Part shown: piece after piece, positions 1 to 7,536 of the stretch | Position numbering within the stretch: the first letter of the stretch is position 1 | How the letters are laid out: each line of letters opens with the position of its first letter | Source of the DNA: M3007 sp041741155 | GTDB taxonomy: Bacteria > Bacteroidota > Bacteroidia > Chitinophagales > Saprospiraceae | DNA: 16,228 nt | Assembly: GCA_041741155.1 (NCBI GenBank) | Contig: JBGSKO010000017.1 | Location: 1 to 16,228 of the forward strand | Direction: 5' to 3' | Translations under genes and position numbers: made by a program | The notes under the pieces: generated by a model | What the model saw: only the letters and a program-made list of their open reading frames with translations | Told to the model about the DNA's origin: nothing | Database searches by the model: none

Positions 1-60
1 TTAACCCGCCGAACCCTATGAGTGCGGTAGCGGGTAGCAGCAGGTTTTAACCCGCTGTTA
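1..60. repeat. Degenerate, inverted copies of the CGGCGGGTT palindromic repeat
   Basis: Bases 1-13 read as the end of a repeat unit in the opposite orientation to the array that follows (its reverse complement begins TTCGGCGGGTTAA). Bases about 34-60 hold a second, decayed inverted copy: the central GGTTTTAACCCGC is kept while the outer stem bases have changed. Together with the array at 97-287 they show that both orientations of the element sit side by side, as in mosaic REP/BIME-like clusters. No gene is visible here. Confidence 0.6.
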
Positions 61-96
61 TTAGGCGGCGGCTAATATCCTGCAGCACAGTGACGA

Positions 97-287
97 TTCG
101 GCGGGTTAAAACCCGCCGCTACATATTACTTCGGCGGGTTAAAACCCGCCGCTACATATTGATTCGGCGGGTTAAAACCCGCCGCTACATATTACTTCGG
201 CGGGTTAAAACCCGCCGCTACATATTGCTTCGGCGGGTTAAAACCCGCCGCTACATATTGCTTCGGCGGGTTAAAACCCGCCGCTAC
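97..287. repeat. Tandem array of six 33-bp palindromic repeat units
   Basis: Six nearly identical units begin at 99, 132, 165, 198, 231 and 264, exactly 33 bp apart. Each holds a 24-bp core whose palindrome is GGCGGGTT-AA-AACCCGCC, able to form an 8-9 bp GC-rich stem, followed by a 9-bp AT-rich linker (CATATT plus three variable bases). The array ends 19 bp before the transporter start at 307, so it occupies the place where that gene's promoter or leader should be. A single copy recurs at 10803-10828 between two convergent genes, so the unit is dispersed and has been amplified here. The 33-bp period makes open frames of 11-residue repeats, which I regard as non-coding. Confidence 0.92.
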
Positions 288-306
288 TGGGATAAACACA
301 CTTTGT

Positions 307-1068
307 ATGGACCTCACCCTTGTCGAATTCCTGCTGTTTGCGGCAGGCGGTATTGCTTCGGGCATTATCAACACCCTGGCGGGTAGTGGGTCGCTCATCA
401 CGTTGCCTATTTTCGTTTTTATCTGCGGGCTGCCGGCGCCGGTGGCCAACGGCACCAACCGCATCGGCGTGCTGCTCCAGAACGTCGTGGCAGTACGTGG
501 TTTTCGAAAGATGGGCGCCACGGATTTTGAGGGGTCCGCGTGGTTGGTGGGGCCTGCAGTGGTGGGCGGTATCGTCGGTTCGCTTATCGCGGTCGAGCTG
601 AACGAACGTTGGATGAACTACACGCTCGGCGGGCTGATGGTGTTCATGTTCTTCGTGCTGCTGCTGAAACCCGAGCGCTGGATCCGCGAATCGAGGGTGG
701 ATGCCCGGCGCAACAAGCACCCGCTGACCGTGCTTGTGTTTTTCCTGATCGGAATATACGGTGGCTTTATTCAGGCCGGAGTAGGTATTTTCCTGCTGTC
801 CGGGCTGGTGCTCATCAGCCACTACAGCCTCAAAGCCGGCAACGGCATCAAGTTGTTGATTGTGCTTGCCCTGACGATACCTGCCACGCTGGTTTTCTTC
901 TGGCACGAGCAGGTACACATGGGTTATGGCATACTCATGGCAGTTTTCCAGGGCATCGGCGCGTGGTTTGGCGTTTGGTTTGCAGCGCGGATACCCAATG
1001 CCAATGTGTGGATTTACCGGCTTCTGATTGCTATCGTGGCCATTTCGGCGGTCAAATTCTTTTGGTAG
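307..1068 (+). CDS. TSUP (TauE/SafE, DUF81) family membrane transporter
   Basis: This 253-residue protein is almost entirely hydrophobic, with about seven to eight membrane segments. It shows the two-fold internal repeat of the TSUP family: a glycine-rich GIINTLAGSGS motif at residues 19-29, and the matching GGFIQAGVG at 152-160 opening the second half. Family members export sulfite, sulfoacetate or related organosulfonates across the inner membrane; the substrate here cannot be told from sequence. The start is supported because the first motif lies at the usual distance from the N-terminus. No clear promoter is seen, and the repeat array ends 19 bp upstream. The gene ends 8 bp from the stop of the convergent DUF5916 gene. 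Length is normal for the family. Confidence 0.9.
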   Translation: MDLTLVEFLLFAAGGIASGIINTLAGSGSLITLPIFVFICGLPAPVANGTNRIGVLLQNVVAVRGFRKMGATDFEGSAWLVGPAVVGGIVGSLIAVELNERWMNYTLGGLMVFMFFVLLLKPERWIRESRVDARRNKHPLTVLVFFLIGIYGGFIQAGVGIFLLSGLVLISHYSLKAGNGIKLLIVLALTIPATLVFFWHEQVHMGYGILMAVFQGIGAWFGVWFAARIPNANVWIYRLLIAIVAISAVKFFW

Positions 1069-1076
1069 GCCCCTCC

Positions 1077-3389
1077 CTACACGTTCAGCCAATACACGAT
1101 TTTCAGCACCAGCGCGCGGTTTTTGGGCGACAAAAATCGCGCTTGCGTATTGGGCACCGCCTCGGCGAACGAGTTGTCGGTGTACACCAAAAACAGGTCG
1201 GACACCGGTGCAAAACGCCACTGCAGCCGGGTATTGATGTTGAAATTATTGGCCTGGGTGTTCCACTGGAAAAAGGCGCTGGCAAACAGCGTACGCGAAA
1301 ATGACAGCTCCGCTCTTGGGCCAAGTATCCAGAAATCGGCCGATGCGTACGGCTCGGGCAAGCGGATGCGGTTGTAGCTGTAGCTCATCGTGAACGTACC
1401 GACAGGCTGCCAGCGGTAGCCGATTTCGCCCTCCACGGCCTGGGCGTATCCGTTGAAAAACTGTCCGAACCGGACATCCACACGTCCTTGCAGGTTGTAC
1501 GTAGTGCTACTGGTCATGCGCAGGCGCAGGCTGTTGTAGTGGTAACCTTGTTTGCCGGGCAGCGGCTGTGTGCCGGGGCGGTACAGGTTGGTCGGATCAA
1601 AATCCTCAAACAGGTAGGTGTAGCTGTTGATGAGCACCGCGTTCAGGTACGTCTGGTCTTTCAGGTTCACGGTCAGGTATGCGCCGAGGTCGCGGTCGGT
1701 TTCCTTGAATCCGAGGGAGTAGGTTATGTCGCCATCCAGTCCGACGGACCAGTTGTTGATCCGCTTGCTGTCGGGGTAAAACGTAAGTCCTCCACCCGGA
1801 AAAAAACTCTGGTAGCCCACGCGGGGGACAAATCCTGCCTCGGCGTTGTAGAAGGAGTCCACGAGGATGTAACCGATGCGGGCGTTGTAGTTACGGTCGA
1901 AATAGCCGAGGAAGTTGGCCAGCGTTTGCCCGCGTTTTTTCGGGTCGGGGGAAAAGGAGCGGTGGTAGTACCACTCGCCTTCCCAGCGGTTGTCGGCACT
2001 GTAGAGGTTGTACTCCAGGCCGGCTACGCGGTTCCAGGGCTGGATACCGGCTTTTTGACCTTCAGAGAGTTTGCCGATAAAATTTTCCTTGTTAACCAGA
2101 ATGGCGCTCAGGGCGCTGCGCTGAAACATCTTGCGCTGTAGGGTAGCCACGGTGAAATTGGCGGCGGGCAGTACGCTGGCAGTGTCCCAGTTGATCCGAT
2201 CGGTTTGCATATTGAGCAGGCCAACGCGCCAGTCGTCGTTCAGTTTGCCGCTCAGGCGGGCGCCAGCGAGGATGGGCACGGTTTCGTTCAGGCCGGTTAC
2301 GGGGTTGCGGGCCAGACCGATGCGGCGGGAGAAGAACGGGCGGGTGCTGGGGAAACCGAACATGGCGAACAGGTCGCGGTTTTCCAGAAAAAACTGCCGC
2401 CGTTCGGGGAAAAACAATTCGAATCGGCTGAGGTTGGCCACCTGTCGGTCCACCTCCACCTGCGAGAAGTCGGGGTTGATGGTCAGGTCGAGGTTCAGGG
2501 CGGGCGTGATCCCGATTTTGGCGTCGCCGCCGAAGTTGACGTTCGTCCGGTTGGGCCGGCTGGTCACGTCCAGCGTGGCGGGGTTGCGGCGGTAGTCCGT
2601 CTCGGTGCGGGCATTGGCATACGGAATGAGGGAGATGCTGGCGCCGGGGTCGGGCGGCGGGTTGTCCCAGCGCAGTTCGTGGCAAAACGCGAGGTTGTTG
2701 GCTGCGTATTGCCGGGGCACGGGCCGCCAGGTACTGACCTCCCAGCCTTTGAGGAGGACCCGCACAAAATTGACCGACCAGGTGTTTTCGCCCTCGGCTA
2801 CGGTGTAGCGCAGGGTTTTGAACGGTATGGCTACTTCGGCTACCCAGCGGTCATCGTGGTTGGTGACGGAGGAGGACCAGCGGTTGTCCCACTCGAAGGA
2901 GAGGGTCGTGCCGTTGTCCACGAGTGCTTCGCGCTGCACGTTGAGCGGGTTGAGGCTAAAGAGGAAACCGTTGAGGCCGTCGCGCGAGGGACTGAGCAGG
3001 ATGTTGATGCCGTCGCTGGTGCCGTTGGGGAAATCGCGTTTGAGGCTCGGCACGGTATAGTCTTCGCGGTTTTGCCAGCATACGATACCGATGTACAGGT
3101 TGCGCTCATCGAAGGTGAGCAGCACTTCGGTACGGGCATCGGCGAGGCCGGTATCCACGGGAAATTGTTTGCTGAAATCCACAGCTACCTGTGCGTTTTG
3201 CCAGGCGGCCTCGTCGAGGATACCGTCCACCTGCACGGGAGCGTCGGCTTTTCGAATGCGCAGTCCGTCGGGTTTTTTCCCGGAAACTTCGTTGCGGGTG
3301 ACGAGGTCCACCGGCGTTTCCGGTAGCTCCATTTGGGCGCACAGTGTCCCCGCCGCGAGGACGAAAAGGGAGAGTAAAAAGTGTTTCAT
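1077..3389 (-). CDS. DUF5916 outer-membrane protein with N-terminal CBM9-like domain
   Basis: The 770-residue protein starts at MKHFLLSLFV; the frame stays open upstream to 3824 but that part is the antisense of the methyltransferase. A signal peptide of about 18 residues ends at LCA-Q. Residues about 45-225 look like the CBM9-like fold that precedes DUF5916 (DAPVQVDGILDEAAWQNA, then DGINILLSPSRDGLNGFLF). The DUF5916 hallmark follows: NPDFSQVEVDRQVANLSR, then FFPERRQFFLE. The rest is rich in alternating aromatic and polar strands ending in IVYWLNV, as expected of an outer-membrane beta-barrel. The biochemical role of the family is not established; carbohydrate binding or uptake is only suggested by the CBM9-like part. 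It has no recognisable SusC/SusD partner here. It is convergent with the TSUP gene and divergent from the methyltransferase, with 84 bp between the two starts. Confidence 0.88.
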   Translation of the reverse strand: MKHFLLSLFVLAAGTLCAQMELPETPVDLVTRNEVSGKKPDGLRIRKADAPVQVDGILDEAAWQNAQVAVDFSKQFPVDTGLADARTEVLLTFDERNLYIGIVCWQNREDYTVPSLKRDFPNGTSDGINILLSPSRDGLNGFLFSLNPLNVQREALVDNGTTLSFEWDNRWSSSVTNHDDRWVAEVAIPFKTLRYTVAEGENTWSVNFVRVLLKGWEVSTWRPVPRQYAANNLAFCHELRWDNPPPDPGASISLIPYANARTETDYRRNPATLDVTSRPNRTNVNFGGDAKIGITPALNLDLTINPDFSQVEVDRQVANLSRFELFFPERRQFFLENRDLFAMFGFPSTRPFFSRRIGLARNPVTGLNETVPILAGARLSGKLNDDWRVGLLNMQTDRINWDTASVLPAANFTVATLQRKMFQRSALSAILVNKENFIGKLSEGQKAGIQPWNRVAGLEYNLYSADNRWEGEWYYHRSFSPDPKKRGQTLANFLGYFDRNYNARIGYILVDSFYNAEAGFVPRVGYQSFFPGGGLTFYPDSKRINNWSVGLDGDITYSLGFKETDRDLGAYLTVNLKDQTYLNAVLINSYTYLFEDFDPTNLYRPGTQPLPGKQGYHYNSLRLRMTSSTTYNLQGRVDVRFGQFFNGYAQAVEGEIGYRWQPVGTFTMSYSYNRIRLPEPYASADFWILGPRAELSFSRTLFASAFFQWNTQANNFNINTRLQWRFAPVSDLFLVYTDNSFAEAVPNTQARFLSPKNRALVLKIVYWLNV

Positions 3390-3448
3390 AGCCAAAATTT
3401 GGCGCAAAAGTCCGGAAAAAAGTTGGCTGTTTGCGGGGATACCAACGC

Positions 3449-3456
3449 TACTTTTG
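3449..3456 (+). promoter_or_regulatory. Bacteroidota-type -7 box for the methyltransferase gene
   Basis: TACTTTTG matches the TAnnTTTG consensus exactly and lies 17 bp before the ATG at 3474. A TTG at 3423-3425 (23 bp upstream) or TTTG at 3430-3433 could be the -33 element. The predicted leader is only about 12 bases. The box also argues for the start at 3474 rather than an in-frame ATG at 3381, which lies upstream of it. Confidence 0.6.
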
Positions 3457-3473
3457 CCGCTCAAAGCCTTTGC

Positions 3474-4127
3474 ATGAACACCGACCTCGTCACCTACTAC
3501 CGCGACCGCGCTGCCGAGTACGAACAAGTCTTCGCTAAATCGGAACGCCGGCGCGATCTTGCCCGCCTGAAGGCAATCCTGCAGGATATTTTTCGGGACA
3601 AACACCTGCTCGAAATAGCCTGTGGAACGGGCTACTGGACCGAGCGCATCGCCCAAACGGCCGGCTCCATTTTGGCCACCGACATCAACCAGACCGTGCT
3701 GGACCTTGCCGCAGGCAAAAACTACCCGAAGATCAATGCTGCGTTTCGGTTGGAAGATGTGTTGCAGCACCCCGATGATGACCAGCAGTTCGAAGGCTTG
3801 TTCGGCGGGTTTATCTGGTCGCACATTTTACAGGAACAACTCAATACTTTTCTCGCGAATGCAGCGCGGCGGGTTTTGCCCGGCGGGGTACTGGTTTTTG
3901 TGGACAACCGTTTTGTGGCCGGCAACAGCCTTCCCGTCAGCCACACCGATGCTGCCGGCAATACCTGGCAAACCCGCTACCTCGAAGACGGCTCGGAACA
4001 TCTGGTGCTGAAAAACTTCCCGACGCAGGCGTTTTTGCTGGAAAAACTGGAGGGCGTTGCGGGCGTTGAGCAGGTTGACTTCTTTGAATTGGAGTATTAC
4101 TGGATGGCGGTGGGGAGGATGGGGTGA
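3474..4127 (+). CDS. Class I SAM-dependent methyltransferase
   Basis: The 217-residue protein has the nucleotide-binding motif I LLEIACGTGYW (residues 45-55), an acidic residue closing the second strand (ATDIN, D70), and the usual hydrophobic fourth and fifth strands (FGGFIWSHIL, then RRVLPGGVLVFVDNRF). This is the Rossmann-fold methyltransferase core of the Methyltransf_11/25 type. The acceptor is unknown: the sequence shows no extra substrate domain and no informative neighbour. An in-frame ATG exists at 3381, but it would place the start inside the divergent gene and before the -7 box, so MNTDLVTYYRDRAAEYE at 3474 is preferred. It fits relatives that begin with a YxxRAxEYD-like helix. The gene ends 32 bp before the stop of the convergent hydrolase. 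Confidence 0.88.
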   Translation: MNTDLVTYYRDRAAEYEQVFAKSERRRDLARLKAILQDIFRDKHLLEIACGTGYWTERIAQTAGSILATDINQTVLDLAAGKNYPKINAAFRLEDVLQHPDDDQQFEGLFGGFIWSHILQEQLNTFLANAARRVLPGGVLVFVDNRFVAGNSLPVSHTDAAGNTWQTRYLEDGSEHLVLKNFPTQAFLLEKLEGVAGVEQVDFFELEYYWMAVGRMG

Positions 4128-4159
4128 GTAGTGTGACTTGCCAGGCAGCCCCGGTACGT

Positions 4160-5017
4160 TTACGCGCCCAGATATTTCCTGAAAAACTCCAGGGTGCGTT
4201 CCCAGGCTAATTTGGCGGCGGCCTCGTCGTAGCGGGCGGCGGAGGTGTCGTTGTGGAAGGCATGGTTGATGCCTTCGTACAGGTACTGTTCGTATTCGAC
4301 GCCGGCGCTTTTTAGGGCTTCTTCATACGCGATCATACCGGCGTTCACTCGTTCGTCGAGGCCGGCATAGTGCAGTTGCACGGCGGCTTTGATATTCGGC
4401 ACACGTTCCAGGGCCGGTTGGCGGCCATAAAACACGACGGCAGCGCGCAGTTCGGGCACGTTCACGGCGAGGTTGTTGGCCATGGCGCCGCCCCAGCAGA
4501 AGCCCACGCAGCCGAAGCGCCCGTTGCAGTCGGCGCGTTGGCGCAATGCCCCGAACGCCCGGACAAAATTTTCCAGGGTTTCTTCTGCATTCAGTTCGCT
4601 GAACAATTTACGCGCCTCATCGGTGTCGGCCGGCGTACCGCCCGAGGGAGCGAGCGCATTCGGGGCTACGGCCAGGTACCCTGCTGCTGCTGCCCGCCGG
4701 GTCACATCCTCGATGTGCGCGTTCAGGCCCCGGTTTTCATGGATAACCACCACGGTCGGGTACGGCTTCGCTTCCTCCGGCCGGGCTACGTAGGCTTTCA
4801 TGTCGCCGTTCACGCCCGGCCAGGTGATGTATTCGGTGAAAAGGCCGTTGGTCGGCGTGCGTCCGGGCAGCGCGGCGGCCGACTCCAGCAGCGGCAACAC
4901 CGACATGGCGGCCGCTGTGCTGCCGACCAGCCAGGTCAGTCGCCGGAGGAATTCCTTGCGGGAAAGAGGGTGGTGGGTGTACTCGTCGTAGAGGTCAATG
5001 ATGCGTTTGTCGAGCAT
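4160..5017 (-). CDS. Dienelactone hydrolase family protein with Tat-like leader (YghX-like)
   Basis: This 285-residue alpha/beta hydrolase has the dienelactone hydrolase triad: nucleophile Cys174 in GFCWGG, Asp221 in AGLDERV and His252 in INHAFHN. Glu94 in HENRG matches the glutamate that orients the cysteine in this family. The N-terminus carries SRKEFLRRL followed by a hydrophobic alanine-rich stretch (residues 19-50). It resembles a twin-arginine signal, but the second arginine is a lysine, so export by Tat is likely rather than certain. The layout resembles E. coli YghX. Known relatives hydrolyse cyclic enol-lactones, but many members have unknown substrates, and no aromatic-degradation genes lie nearby. 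TACATTCG, one base off the -7 consensus, lies on the minus strand at 5064-5071. The gene is convergent with the methyltransferase. Confidence 0.9.
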   Translation of the reverse strand: MLDKRIIDLYDEYTHHPLSRKEFLRRLTWLVGSTAAAMSVLPLLESAAALPGRTPTNGLFTEYITWPGVNGDMKAYVARPEEAKPYPTVVVIHENRGLNAHIEDVTRRAAAAGYLAVAPNALAPSGGTPADTDEARKLFSELNAEETLENFVRAFGALRQRADCNGRFGCVGFCWGGAMANNLAVNVPELRAAVVFYGRQPALERVPNIKAAVQLHYAGLDERVNAGMIAYEEALKSAGVEYEQYLYEGINHAFHNDTSAARYDEAAAKLAWERTLEFFRKYLGA

Positions 5018-5239
5018 GGTAGTGGTATTTGAGCGGCCGGATACGCGGCGCAGATTTCGTGGACGAATGTACGGATGTTTTCTGTTTGAGGCGGGGCAGG
5101 GTGTTGCGAAGCGCCTGATTTACCTATTGGATAACAGCCTGTTTCCATCCAAGCCGAATTTCCTGCGGCACTTTTAAATATATAAAAAATGAAAAAAAAC
5201 AGATTCCCCCTGAGAACCTGATCGTACGCTTGGTATTCA
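5018..5239. other. Divergent intergenic region between hydrolase and caspase genes
   Basis: This stretch should carry promoters for both neighbours. It contains an A/T-rich patch around 5172-5205 and a near-match to the -7 box facing right (TACGCTTG at 5225-5232, one mismatch). If that box is used, transcription would start near 5238, which fits a translation start at 5271 better than one at 5240. No gene, RNA or clear repeat was found. Confidence 0.3.
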
Positions 5240-7474
5240 TTGCCGCATGAACTGTTTTTAAAACCAATCTATGAGAATCGTTCTTCCTTATCTCTTCCTG
5301 CTCGCTCTGCCTTTCAGGGCTTTCGCCCAAACTACCTCTCCCGCCCTCCAAAGGGGAGAAAAAGGTGCCTCACCACTCCCCTTCCTTCAGGAGGGGGCCG
5401 GGGGGAGGTTCGTGCCGTCGTCGTCGGCATCTCCGACTACCAGGACAAGGATATCCCCGACCTGCGCTTCGCCGACCGGGACGCCGAGGCCTTCGCCAAC
5501 TTCCTGCGCTCCCCGGCGGGCGGCTCGCTGGACGGTGACCACCTGAAGGTTTTGACCAACCAGAACGCCACCGCCGGGCGCATTGCCGAAGCGCTTGACG
5601 GCCTCATCGAACAGGCGGCGGCGGGCGACCAGGTCATTATATATTTCAGCGGCCACGGCGACGTGGAGCGCAAGACCGTCTCGCAGCCGGGCTTCCTGCT
5701 CGCCTGGGATGCCCCTACTCGGGTGTACATGGGTGGCGGCACCTATTCGCTGGCTTTCTTGCAGGAGGTCGTCACCACACTATCCACACAGAACAAGGCC
5801 AAGGTCACCGTCATCACCGATGCCTGCCATGCCGGGAAACTCTCCGGCAGCCAGATCGGTGGGGCGCAGCTCACCAGCGTCAACCTCGCCAAGCAATACG
5901 CCAACGAGGTCAAAATCCTTTTTTGCCAGCCCAACGAGTTCAGCCTGGAAGGCGAGCAGTGGGGCGGCGGGCGTGGGGTGTTCAGCTACCACCTTGTGGA
6001 TGGGCTGTTCGGATTGGCCGACCGGAACGGCGACGGCACAGTCTCTGTCGGCGAGATAGACCGCTACCTGGAGGACAAAGTGACCGCAGAGGCTGCCCCG
6101 CAGAGCCAGGTGCCGATGCTTTTGGGCAACAAAACCGATCGGCTGGCGACGGTGAACGCCGCCGTGCTGGCGGATTTGCAAAAGAACAAGGCGGGCGGGA
6201 TGCCCGTTTTTACCGCTACCGAGAGCCGGGGCTTCGAGGACGAGGTGCTGGCCAAGGTGGACACGAGTATCCGCGAGATGTACCGGGCCTTCAAGCTGGC
6301 TGTGCTGGAGAAGCGGTTTTTCGAAAACGTCGGCGAGGTTCCAAACCTCGCCGACGTTCAACCGGCCGATGTACTTTACACCCGGCTCATCGCGGTGGAG
6401 GCGCTGCCCCCCCTGCGCGGTATGATGACTCGCAACTATGCGGCGGCTTTGCAGGACGATGCCCAGCAAACCCTGAACGGGTGGCTAAAAACCAGCCAGG
6501 AAGCATCCCTTGATGCCGCCATCAACGGTCGCCTGACGAAGAAAGTATTCACGGAGAAGGTCAGGTCGTATCCCCGCTGCCTTGACCGGGCTGCCGAATT
6601 GCTGGGCAGTAAACACTACATGTACGCAGCCCTGAAAGCCCGGAAGTATTTTTTTGAGGGCTTCCTGCTTGCAAATTCCAACCGGAATCCCAACTCGGAA
6701 CTGGGTGAGCAGGCTCTAGCCCTGTTCCGCCAGTCGCTCGCATGGCAGCCGGAGCAGCCGCAGGTCTATTGGCAGATGAGCAGTGTATTCGGCTGGAATC
6801 TCTTGCAGCCCGATTCGCTGGAGCACCATGCCCGATTGGCAATGGAGATTTATCCTAACTGGGTATTACCCTGTACCGATGTCGCTTTTTACTTTTCATA
6901 CAAACTCAAGCGACAAGACCGGGCAAGGCTATTCCTGGAGCAGGCAAGCCGCAAAGATTCTAATTCAGCATTAGTATTGCATGCATGGGCTGTTTTCAAT
7001 TATGGTGAAAAAAACTATCTCGAAGCTGAACGACAAATCAAAGAGGCCATCTTGCTCGATTCGACGCTTGGAGCATTCTGGAACGATCTCGGGTTGATGT
7101 ACAGCGAAACCAGCCGCTACACCGAAGCGGAACCGGTTATTAAAAAATCCGTTGCGCTCGATTCGACGTTTTCCTACCCGCGCAAGCACCTCGGCATGGT
7201 CTATTTCAAGACCAAGCGACCCGAAGAAGCCCGGCATCACTTTCTCAAAGCGATAGCACTTAACCCCAACTATGCAGGTGCGATGCTCGGCATGGCCTAC
7301 CTCCTCGCTGCTGAAGGAAAAACGGAGGAAGCCATCGGCTATGTGGAGCAAGCCATCAGCAAGGGCAGCACCTTCGAGCAATTGGAAAGTGACGAAGACC
7401 TCGCAATGCTGCGCGCCACTACGGAGTGGAAGGCGCTGATAAAAAAGTATTTTCCGGATAAGGTGAAGGACTGA
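5240..7474 (+). CDS. Caspase-like (C14) peptidase with EF-hand loop and C-terminal TPR repeats
   Basis: The intact frame codes for a caspase-fold domain: RAVVVGISDY opens strand 1 (about residue 58), catalytic His139 lies in YFSGHGD and catalytic Cys196 in TDACHAG. Residues 261-272 (DRNGDGTVSVGE) form a canonical EF-hand calcium loop. A helical linker follows, and from about residue 480 the chain becomes TPR-like, clearest at 575-720 (FWNDLGLMYSETSRYTEAE and FAQ-like repeats after it). Bacterial caspase-fold proteases of this type usually cut after basic residues and many need calcium; the target here is unknown. The first 50 or so residues of this frame do not look real: they are an out-of-frame reading of a signal peptide beginning at 5271 (see separate entry). 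A 33-bp palindrome codes for residues 363-373. The true N-terminus, secretion and activity are therefore uncertain. Confidence 0.85.
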   Translation: MPHELFLKPIYENRSSLSLPARSAFQGFRPNYLSRPPKGRKRCLTTPLPSGGGRGEVRAVVVGISDYQDKDIPDLRFADRDAEAFANFLRSPAGGSLDGDHLKVLTNQNATAGRIAEALDGLIEQAAAGDQVIIYFSGHGDVERKTVSQPGFLLAWDAPTRVYMGGGTYSLAFLQEVVTTLSTQNKAKVTVITDACHAGKLSGSQIGGAQLTSVNLAKQYANEVKILFCQPNEFSLEGEQWGGGRGVFSYHLVDGLFGLADRNGDGTVSVGEIDRYLEDKVTAEAAPQSQVPMLLGNKTDRLATVNAAVLADLQKNKAGGMPVFTATESRGFEDEVLAKVDTSIREMYRAFKLAVLEKRFFENVGEVPNLADVQPADVLYTRLIAVEALPPLRGMMTRNYAAALQDDAQQTLNGWLKTSQEASLDAAINGRLTKKVFTEKVRSYPRCLDRAAELLGSKHYMYAALKARKYFFEGFLLANSNRNPNSELGEQALALFRQSLAWQPEQPQVYWQMSSVFGWNLLQPDSLEHHARLAMEIYPNWVLPCTDVAFYFSYKLKRQDRARLFLEQASRKDSNSALVLHAWAVFNYGEKNYLEAERQIKEAILLDSTLGAFWNDLGLMYSETSRYTEAEPVIKKSVALDSTFSYPRKHLGMVYFKTKRPEEARHHFLKAIALNPNYAGAMLGMAYLLAAEGKTEEAIGYVEQAISKGSTFEQLESDEDLAMLRATTEWKALIKKYFPDKVKD
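5271..5405 (+). pseudogene. Out-of-frame signal peptide belonging to the caspase gene
   Basis: From ATG 5271 the frame reads a textbook signal peptide of 20 residues (MRIVLPYLFLLALPFRAFAQ, cleavage after Ala19). It then runs through the G/C-rich insert to about 5405 and continues as nonsense. The caspase domain is in the -1 frame relative to it. One extra base in the G tracts at 5393-5397 or 5400-5405, or a -1 slip on GGG GGG, would join AGG to EVRAVVVGISDY. The gene may thus be broken, phase-variable, corrected by slippage, or affected by a base-calling error. The upstream in-frame ATG at 5240 only reads the signal-peptide DNA in the wrong frame. Confidence 0.75.
5336..5408. repeat. C/G-rich palindromic insert between signal peptide and caspase domain
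   Basis: This stretch holds two successive imperfect hairpins: CTCCC...GGGGAG near 5338-5358, then CCCCTTCCT-TC-AGGAGGGG around 5378-5397. A G6 run and GAGGT end it. Its composition (C-rich then G-rich, with a translation like SPLPFLQEGAGG) resembles repeats I recall as dispersed in Bacteroidota genomes, but I could not check this. It lies exactly at the joint between leader and mature protein, where an insertion would be tolerated if the frame were kept. Confidence 0.55.
6326..6358. repeat. Perfect 15-bp palindrome inside the caspase coding region
   Basis: AACGTCGGCGAGGTT, a 3-base loop CCA, and the exact complement AACCTCGCCGACGTT form a 33-bp hairpin. It codes for exactly 11 residues (NVGEVPNLADV) between FFE and QPAD, in the linker between caspase and TPR parts. 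The perfect symmetry and the multiple-of-three length suggest an inserted dispersed repeat that kept the frame. Confidence 0.85.
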
Positions 7475-7536
7475 AACAAGGCAACAGAAACCGGCTCAGG
7501 CCAAGTTGGCTTCGATCCAGGCTTTAATCGTTGGGA

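Noticed and set aside
97..287. Possible CRISPR array
   Set aside because: The spacing sequence is only 9 bp and nearly identical between units, there is no spacer diversity, and no cas gene is present.
90..386. Open frame of 11-residue repeats (RRVKTRRYIL) over the palindrome array
   Set aside because: The frame exists only because the repeat unit is 33 bp. It has no start context, and it runs into the transporter gene in another frame.
271..1221. 316-residue minus-strand frame opposite the TSUP gene
   Set aside because: It is the antisense of a clearly recognisable transporter and has no domain, hydrophobic pattern or start context of its own.
2205..3326. 373-residue plus-strand frame within the DUF5916 gene
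   Set aside because: It is antisense to conserved CBM9/DUF5916 text, and its glycine/valine/alanine-rich composition is typical of shadow frames in GC-rich DNA.
3390..3824. N-terminal extension of the DUF5916 frame
   Set aside because: The signal peptide begins at 3389, and the extension is antisense to the methyltransferase.
5240..5400. N-terminus MPHELFLKPIYENR as the real start of the caspase protein
   Set aside because: It is the signal-peptide DNA read in a wrong frame, with a near-consensus promoter box immediately upstream of it; the 5271 leader is far more protein-like.
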